A stretch of 64,000 nucleotides of DNA from Gyromitra esculenta (lineage: Eukaryota > Ascomycota > Pezizomycetes > Pezizales > Discinaceae): positions 806,001 to 870,000 of the forward strand of contig JBCAML010000001.1 of NCBI GenBank assembly GCA_038503075.1, in the 5' to 3' direction. The notes under the pieces are model-generated. The model had not been told where the DNA came from. It was given only the letters and a program-made list of their open reading frames with translations, and made no database searches. How positions within the stretch are numbered: the stretch's first letter is position 1; every line of letters starts with the position of its first letter. Positions 57,571-64,000 of the stretch are shown in pieces. A program made the position numbers and the translations under genes.

Positions 57571-59871
57571 ATGGTCTCCTTCCGTCATTTCTTTGGTGAT
57601 AGCTCTCGCACCAGCCGCGACACTGCTCGTGATCTTCGCGAGCGCTTGTTGCCCAGGCACCAGGGCAGCGACCATGTTCATGTGTCCATCCCGGCAAAGA
57701 GGTAATTTTTCAATTTTTGGTCCTAGATCAACGGATGAAGCTAATTGAACGACTAAAAGGGTTACTAAAGTTGCGTTGAGATTGAAATATCTGTAAATTC
57801 CCTTATTCCCACGTGCCATGAATTAGACCCCCCCCAAGCTAACCCCACTCTTAGAATCGAAGCTGCAGTTCCCTTCGAGCTTAAAGAATCCCAAGTCACT
57901 CGTCCCCACTCCCAAATCATCACGAAAGAAGTTGTTGCGCTCGCCCAAGACGCCGGGGGCGCAGAAGACAGAGCATGCATCGTTTACTGTCTCCTTGTTT
58001 GTCTCCGCTGGTTCAAGCGCCAGGCAAGACTAGAAATGTACGATGCAGACCTTAACCTTCTCAGAGCAGAGGCCTGCCAGGTTATTGCAAAGAGAATCAT
58101 TGAGGACTACGAGGATGGCAAGAACTACGAGGACACCAAGGATCAGGATTATCTCTTCCAGGAAGTGCTGCTCCAGAGATTCAGCATCTTGAGGAATGGC
58201 GTGGAGAGTACACCAGCCAACGTAGTCGAACGTGCTATTGATCTACATGCTACTCGTATCATTGGCTCCTCCGGTTATCAGAAGGTAAATATGCGATCTC
58301 TCTCTCTCTCTCTCTCTTATTCCCGAGTCCATGGTTCCTAATTGGAGGGGGAGGCATAGTGCATAGGTTACCTCTGGAGAGGCTGGCTCGCGCAAGATCT
58401 CAATGACCCAACCCATTTCTGCCAGTACAAGAATGTCGCCAATAAATCCTTCTGGGTACACTTTGACCACGACCGTATCCGCGCACCCAAATTTCAAAAC
58501 GCCTTCCAGGTGCTTATCTCGATTATCTACTTGGCCCTGTACACTGTAGCTATCAACTCCGTCAACCCGAAGGGTGATATCGATTGGGTCGAGGGGCTTC
58601 TCTATGTCTTTACTGCGTCTTTCATCGCGGACGAATTCATCAAGTTCTGGAAAGTTGGTCGGTTCTATATCAGTTTCTGGAACAGCTTCAATTTGACGCT
58701 GTATACGGCACTCTCGATTTCTTTTGTTGTGAGGATACTCGCGTTGTCGAAAGGGAACAATTCGGATGAGAGGGGGTATTGGGATATGATGTCGTATAAC
58801 TGGTTAGCGTTTGTGGCACCAATGTTTTGGGCGCGGATGTTGCTATATTTGGATACGATTCAGTTCTTTGGGGCCATGCTAGTTGTGCTAAAAGTTATGA
58901 TGATGGAGAGTTTGATGTGTGTTCTTTATTCCTCTCCGATTTTCCCCCCACAGTACTGACACAGTAAAGTTTCTTTGCGCTTCTCGCAGTCATTATTGTC
59001 GGGTTTCTACAAGGGTTTATGGGACTAGATAATGCGGACCAAAAGGCAGATGATACGTGGTTCATTATGGAGTCCATGGTCAAGGCGATTTTACAAAGCC
59101 CCGAATTTGAGGGTTTTGATCAATTTGCGCGTGAGTATAAAATCTGCACTTTAATTTAACTTCCTCTAAGCTAACGAATGTACGTGCATTACAGCACCAT
59201 TTGGAATCGTTCTCTACTATCTATTTACCTTTGTGGTGATGGTGATTCTTCTTAACATCCTTATTGCCCTCTACAACCAGGCCTACACCGACATTACCGA
59301 GAATGCTGTCGATGAGTATCTCGCGCTCTTCGCCGCAAAGACTCTACAGTTCGTGCGCGCTCCCGACGAGAACGTCTTCCTTCCGCCCTTCAACCTCATT
59401 GAGATCTTTGGCTTGATCCTACCGTTCGAATGGTGGCTGCCGAAAAATTTCTACATGAAATTGAACGATTGGGTGATGATGGTGCTGTACAGTCCGTTCA
59501 TGCTGATCATCGCCTTCATTGAGACGAAGGAAGCCAGACATGTCAGTAAAAATCGCTCGAGAGGAGAGGCAGACGACGAGGCAGTCGAAGAGTGGGAAGA
59601 GATGCAGGGAGAGTTGGATGTTATGGGCGGTGGGTGGGATCTTAGGGTCGAGAAGACAATCCCAAATATCGAAGAGGAGGCAACGGTGATTGGGATCCAA
59701 CAGTTGAAGAGGCAGGTGGATATGTTGACGGTTTTGGTGAAGACTGCTGGGGGGATGATGAGTAGCGGTGGGGAGGAGGAGATGGAGATGGAGATGGAGA
59801 TGGAGGGAGAGTATGAGGAGGAGGGGGAAGGGGAGGAGGAGGAGGAGGAAGGGGATGTAGATGATGAGTGA
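57571..59871 (+). CDS. YVC1: Yvc1-type vacuolar TRP-like calcium channel
   Basis: Exons 57571-57701, 57855-58284, 58360-58916, 58970-59130 and 59195-59871 give 651 residues. The cytosolic N-terminal domain runs to about residue 235. Then come hydrophobic helices VLISIIYLALYTVAINSV (238-255), EGLLYVFTASFIADEF and WNSFNLTLYTALSISFVVRI, further helices, and the pore-S6 region (PPFGIVLYYLFTFVVMVILL followed by NILIALYNQAYTDI). The C-terminal part includes FEWWLPKNFYMKLNDWVMMV and ends in a strongly acidic tail. Yeast Yvc1 releases vacuolar Ca2+ in osmotic and oxidative stress and is mechanosensitive; the acidic C-terminal segment is known to matter for calcium activation. The tail here contains an expandable GGAGAT repeat. 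Confidence 0.92.
58297..58317 (+). repeat. CT dinucleotide microsatellite in the second Yvc1 intron
   Basis: About ten TC units directly after the GTAAAT donor of the intron 58285-58359. Confidence 0.85.
59777..59806 (+). repeat. Coding GGAGAT repeat in the Yvc1 tail
   Basis: Four to five GAGATG/GGAGAT units encode alternating Glu and Met within an otherwise Glu-rich acidic C-terminus. In frame and multiples of six, so length change would not break the protein. Confidence 0.85.
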
Positions 59872-60654
59872 TTTGTTATGGTTATGGTTTAGTTGACGGG
59901 GGCATATATGGGCTTTTCCAAACGATCGATTTACATTTTCTACTTGGCATACGTATGATACCTGAAGTAATGAATTGTCAGTTGATTACCGAGCACCTAA
60001 AACAATGCGGGCCTAAAAAATTCACGGGAAATAGACGAAGATGACCCCAATGCCACGCCCGATTTAAGCTCACCGGCAGGAATGTACCTGGCAGCAGTGC
60101 TTACACACAATTTCGCGATTTTTTGATACTGCTTACTCTAGATTGCTTTACAAGGCACGGAGTACAGCAATCAAGCTTTAGACTCAGGCTGCAGATGCTC
60201 GGTTCTTGCATGGGTCTAAACGGTATGTCTTGGATACCTCTTTCAAATTCCTTGCTTATAAATGCGAACAACGGCAAATGCCGTGTGACTTTGAATCCCT
60301 ATTGCATAGATTATTGCGATTACTAAAGGCTGTAGCTGCTTTTTGCGGGTGCTCTGGTAGCAGGACGGCTGATTACCGCCTGTACTCATACAAAATTGCC
60401 ATTTGTCAGTCTTCTTGGCAGCATTCTAGGAGGTACCGTTTCCGAGGAATCCTGGTGTGTCATGTACCACATCGCAGCTTACCAACTTTTCATGTAGTAC
60501 TAAGCACACGGCAGGTGTCAATGATTAACAAAATGTCCCAGTATATAACAACCATTATTCAGACGGAATCTTCCTTTCTCAACCCCTCCCCCTGAAGACA
60601 GCATCAATTGCATTCTACCTTGTCTTTGATCTCTCTCTCCCTCCCCTCCCAAAT
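59872..60654. other. Intergenic region before the metallo-beta-lactamase-fold gene
   Basis: About 780 bp. ORFs at 60123 and 60206 are in different frames over the same DNA and have no domains. A TATATAA sequence at about 60542, some 110 bp before the next start, is a TATA-box candidate, followed by a CT-rich leader. Confidence 0.45.
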
Positions 60655-61689
60655 ATGCGTCTATCGGTGCTTTCAGTATTATCGGTGCTCTTCACCACCG
60701 CACTCTCCCACCACGGAGACCACTTTAAACGCTCCGATGAAGCCACCCAGTACGCTCCCCTACCGGCCACTGCCATTGGCCCAGTAATTCCCAGCACAGG
60801 CTGGTACATCGAGCCCCTCGGCCAGGGCGCATACGCCGTTCTAGACGGAACATATCAAGCGCTATTCTTCGTCTCAAACAAGGGCGTAATCGTCGTCGAC
60901 AACCCACCCACTCTCGGCCGCAACCTCCTCTACGCAATCGGCAACACGACCGACATCCCCGTGACCCACTTCGTCTACAGCCACTCGCACGGCGACCACG
61001 CCGGCGGCGCCTCCCTGTTCGACGACGGCAAGGTCGTGTTCATCGCCCACGAGCTCACCAAATACAAGATCGGCGAGTTCCCCGACGCCGGCAGACCGCT
61101 GCCGTCGGTGACGTTCTCGAAGAACAAGACGCTCACGGTCGGGAACCAGACGCTGGAGCTGGAGTATAAAGGCCCAAACCATGAACCGGGCAATATCTAT
61201 GTCTACGCGCCGAAACAAAAGGTGCTGGCCCTCATCGACGTCGTGTTCCCCGGATGGGTCCCCTTCTCGGAGCTCGCGGTCTCGGACGATATTCCGGCGT
61301 GGATCAAGGCGCATGATCTGATTCTCGAATACGATTTCGACCACTATGTTGGCGGACATCTGTCGCGCACTGGGTTCCGCAATGATGTGGTGGTGCAGAA
61401 GGAGTATATCCAGGACCTGATGGCGAATTGTCGAGAGGCGATTTCGAATAGCACGTTGCTGGTTAATGATATTTTGGGCGCGAGTATGCAGGCGAACCCG
61501 GGGAATAGTTGGGCGTGGTTTAAGGTTTATTTAGCGTACACTGCGAATGCGTGTACGGCGAAAACTGAAGAGAAGTGGGTCGGGAAGCTGGGTGGTGCGG
61601 ATGTGTTTGGGTTTGAGAACGCGTATAAGATGATTGAGATTTTGAGACTGGATTACGATTTCTTGGGATCGTTTGGGGTGCAACCGTAG
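60655..61689 (+). CDS. Secreted metallo-beta-lactamase-fold hydrolase
   Basis: A single exon of 344 residues. The first 18 residues (MRLSVLSVLSVLFTTALS) look like a secretion signal. The zinc-binding motif HxHxDH is intact: His110, His112, Asp114, His115 in VYSHSHGDHAGG. Further fold landmarks are GVIVVDNPPTLG, the NHEPGNIYVYAP loop, DVVFPGWVPF (bridging Asp position) and HYVGGHLSRTGF (last His). Several Asn-x-Ser/Thr sites fit a glycoprotein. Members act as hydrolases on very varied substrates; the substrate is not predictable here. Third-position GC is high in the first half. A TATA candidate lies near 60542. Confidence 0.85.
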   Translation: MRLSVLSVLSVLFTTALSHHGDHFKRSDEATQYAPLPATAIGPVIPSTGWYIEPLGQGAYAVLDGTYQALFFVSNKGVIVVDNPPTLGRNLLYAIGNTTDIPVTHFVYSHSHGDHAGGASLFDDGKVVFIAHELTKYKIGEFPDAGRPLPSVTFSKNKTLTVGNQTLELEYKGPNHEPGNIYVYAPKQKVLALIDVVFPGWVPFSELAVSDDIPAWIKAHDLILEYDFDHYVGGHLSRTGFRNDVVVQKEYIQDLMANCREAISNSTLLVNDILGASMQANPGNSWAWFKVYLAYTANACTAKTEEKWVGKLGGADVFGFENAYKMIEILRLDYDFLGSFGVQP

Positions 61690-63012
61690 GGCTAGGACTC
61701 TATTTTTCTTTGTAAAAGTAGTTTTAGGACAGTGGAGGGGTAAAGGATGGTTTATGCTATGTATTTACAAGATATGCAAATAATTTGATGCTGTTGAGGG
61801 TTATAGAGCCGGTTTAACCTTCGCCAATAAGAAGAGAGAACTTGAGAGAACGAGTGATATGACATTCATCACGAACTACATTTCGCTGATAAAGTCTGAC
61901 CAGAAGAGGCACGTAAAGGGACAGGGTAATAAAACTCAAGTGAAGTAGAAAAATACATTGATATCAGTAGGTAAGCAGACGAACAAGCGAGCAAAAGAGA
62001 AAAACCAAACGAAAGAAAAAGAAATAAGAGTGAATCAAAGGAAGAGGGAAAACATACCTTTAGTAACCAAACCACCCCCCTACCAAGAAAAAGAAGATAC
62101 CGCGACCAGAATACAAAATCAAAGCCAGAGAGGAGTTGGGAGTCTTACTGTAAAATCCCTGTGCAAAGCACGACTGACCCCGGTGGCCGCTGTAGATTAG
62201 TCTTAGTCTTATGTCCTGGCCTTAAGCAGGGAGTCTCGCCCGTTTGTCGACCTTGCTCCCGGGGAGATTGGTCTCGGTCTTATATCCTGACCTTGTGCAG
62301 GCATGCCGCGGGTAAGTGCCTAGAAGATGCATTAGTCATCTACTTTTGAAACGAAACAAGATGGCCACGGTATTTTCTTCTTCTTGGTGGTTGTCTAATT
62401 TGATATGGGATGTAGGATAATGATGGAGGAAGAATGATTGACGGGAAATAATTGTAAGAGAGAGGATATAGGAGTGAAAGGATGGTGGATGATGGATGAT
62501 GGATGAAAAGAGAAGAGGATATGCGTAGAGAAACTGGTCTGCGAACGTTGATATCTGGGTAAGCGGCCTCTTCGCTCTCTGGTTGGCAGACGGTGTCAAG
62601 GACTCTTGTCACGGCCTCGCGAGAAATCCTGCGAGTGACATTATGTGACCAGTCGGCGGAAATACCTACATCACCGAATTTACAGGAAACACCATCAAAT
62701 GAAGGAGCCTTCGCATCCAGCCCTAGCAAAAGAAGTGGAATCAACATCAGGGCATTCGGCTGCAGAATTTTGAATTAGAAACTGAACAGATGCAGTCAAG
62801 GTATTGTGTGCTCACATATACCATGTGTGCTCGTAAAGCGCGGCCCGGTTTCACCCAGCCAAACTCACATGATGAAATTTGCCAAGCCACAGGACACCAC
62901 ACATGCAGTTTAAAGGCCGTTCTCTACATAAACCACATACGACACTCGAATTCCTAAACTCAGACCCCAGCGCCTATCGTTGGAACCTACATGTATGCTT
63001 CAATAAGTCTCA
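61690..63012. other. Intergenic region before the ankyrin gene
   Basis: About 1.3 kb. It contains a CGAGTGATAT element near 61850, a pair of diverged direct repeats (62193-62302) and GGAT-rich microsatellite sequence near 62480-62510; a TACATGTA site at 62988-62995 lies 18 bases upstream of the next ATG. ORFs at 62336-62747 (minus) overlap each other and have no domain. Confidence 0.45.
62193..62302 (+). repeat. Diverged direct repeat pair of about 37 bp, spaced 70 bp
   Basis: The unit AGATTxGTCTxxGTCTTATx followed by TCCTGxCCTT appears twice, starting near 62194 and 62264. Seven of 37 positions differ and six of these are transitions, as in RIP-affected DNA. Confidence 0.5.
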
Positions 63013-63983
63013 ATGCCGTTTTTAAGCCTCCCAAACGAACTTCCGCTCCTCATCGGGGAGGAGATCGACCGATCTAGAGATCTTAATTCTCTCATCAGAA
63101 CCAACCATCACTTAGCTGCCCTCCTAACCCCACTTCTTCACGAGTTTGCTGTTAAATACGAAACCAAACGCTATCATAGTGCTCTCATTGGTGCAGCGGC
63201 ATCTGGTCATCTACCATTGGTTAAACTGTTGGTAGAGCAGAAGGGATACGATGTCAATGGTTTGACAATGGGCGCAACCCCGCTCTCTTGGGCAGTAGGT
63301 AACGGACATAAAGAGGTGGTGGAGTATCTGATCTACAAAGGGGCGGATCTATCCTCTAAAGTCTATCGTCGTGCAATACTTAGTGTTGCGGCGGGCGCCG
63401 GACACGATTCGATCGTTAAGCTTTTACTCGACGGAGGGGCTGATATCAACGGGAGAGATGCGATAGGCGGAGAGGGATCGCTTCACAGAGCAATATCCAA
63501 GGGAAGGGAGTCGACTGCCAAGCTCCTGCTGGAAAACGGCGCCGATGTCAACATTCGGAATGCGGAAGCGATTACTCCGCTTTGGAGAGCAGCTGGATAC
63601 GGATTTACACAAAGGTTCAATTATTTTTGGATTATGGGGCCTTGGTTGATACCCAACGTACGTGCGATGGAACTTCAGAAATTTCTGTGGCCATAGAAAG
63701 AGGCCGAGACCCAGAAATTGTCCGCTTGATTTTGGACCATGGAGCCAATCCTAACATTCTAAACGCCAACGCCGTGTCACCACTACATCTAGCAGCGCAT
63801 GTGGGCTGCCTAGAAGTTATTGAGATGTTACTGAAGGCAGGCGCTGATGTTAGTGCGGAAACCCTATTTGGAGAGACGCCGCTTGATCTGGCAATAATGC
63901 AGCAGCGTGAAGATGTGATTGAAGTGCTTACCAAGGCAGGAGCTCGCACTCAAGTGCAAATCGGCCTCCCCGAATGTGAATAG
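63013..63983 (+). pseudogene. F-box-like/ankyrin repeat protein interrupted by a frameshift
   Basis: The first frame starts at 63013 with FLSLPNELPLLIGEEIDRSR and then DLNSLIRTNHHLAALLTP, an F-box-like N-terminus, and runs through five ankyrin repeats, for example TPLSWAVGNGHKEVVEYLIY and AILSVAAGAGHDSIVKLLLD. Near 63605-63620 the ankyrin sequence leaves this frame and continues in the next (KVQLFLDYGALVDTQ, then EIVRLILDHGANPNILNANA, SPLHLAAHVGCLEVIEMLLK and ETPLDLAIMQQREDVIEVLT), ending at a stop at 63981-63983. If in one frame it would be about 320 residues. No GT-AG intron explains the change. It may be a young pseudogene, or a base error. Such F-box/ankyrin proteins are numerous in some Pezizomycetes. 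Confidence 0.75.
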
Positions 63984-64000
63984 CGGTCAGCTAGACTATG

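Overview
The window is nuclear DNA of a filamentous ascomycete. Genes carry many short GT-AG introns (about 45-150 bp) with CTAAC/CTGAC-type branch sites, genes lie on both strands without operons, and most products are ordinary eukaryotic proteins with clear fungal orthologues. An F-box-like/ankyrin gene and a large repeat-poor, gene-poor stretch suggest Pezizomycetes (truffle, morel and cup-fungus relatives), but that placement is an inference.

Layout. 1-6.2 kb: 3' part of an APSES/MBF cell-cycle transcription factor, then a spermidine/diamine N-acetyltransferase (minus) divergent from END3 (plus). 6.8-10.3 kb: ribosomal protein uS11 (RPS14) and a CorA-like membrane protein. 10.3-17.0 kb: a gene-poor block. 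17.0-25.0 kb: an 18-exon MMS1/CPSF-A (DDB1-like) gene (minus) divergent from a membrane-anchored TBC RabGAP of the GYP8/TBC1D20 type. 25.0-29.7 kb: no gene found. 29.7-31.7 kb: an Atos-like 'chromosome segregation during meiosis' protein with a polypurine tract upstream. 34.1-34.2 kb: a 111 bp MITE-like element. 34.8-39.3 kb: FYV7 (minus) divergent from a Cya5-like mitochondrial PPR protein. 40.4-47.8 kb: PRP16 splicing helicase (minus) and SAC1 phosphoinositide phosphatase (plus), both GC-rich. 48.3-53.0 kb: three small four-cysteine proteins with introns at nearly the same place. 53.8-61.7 kb: YIPF1/2-type Golgi protein, eIF2-alpha, Yvc1-type TRP channel and a secreted metallo-beta-lactamase-fold protein. 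63.0-64.0 kb: an F-box-like/ankyrin gene interrupted by a frameshift.

The genes do not form one pathway, but several share a theme of membrane traffic and lipid control: END3, the TBC GAP, SAC1, the YIPF protein and Yvc1. Others act in RNA and translation: RPS14, FYV7, PRP16, eIF2-alpha and the PPR protein. The most unusual signals are the cluster of small four-cysteine genes, the strong over-representation of the palindrome TACATGTA (18 copies found by eye, all outside exons), and the MITE-like element. Exon boundaries were derived by hand from reading frame, splice sites and recognised family sequence; every multi-exon model given sums to a multiple of three.
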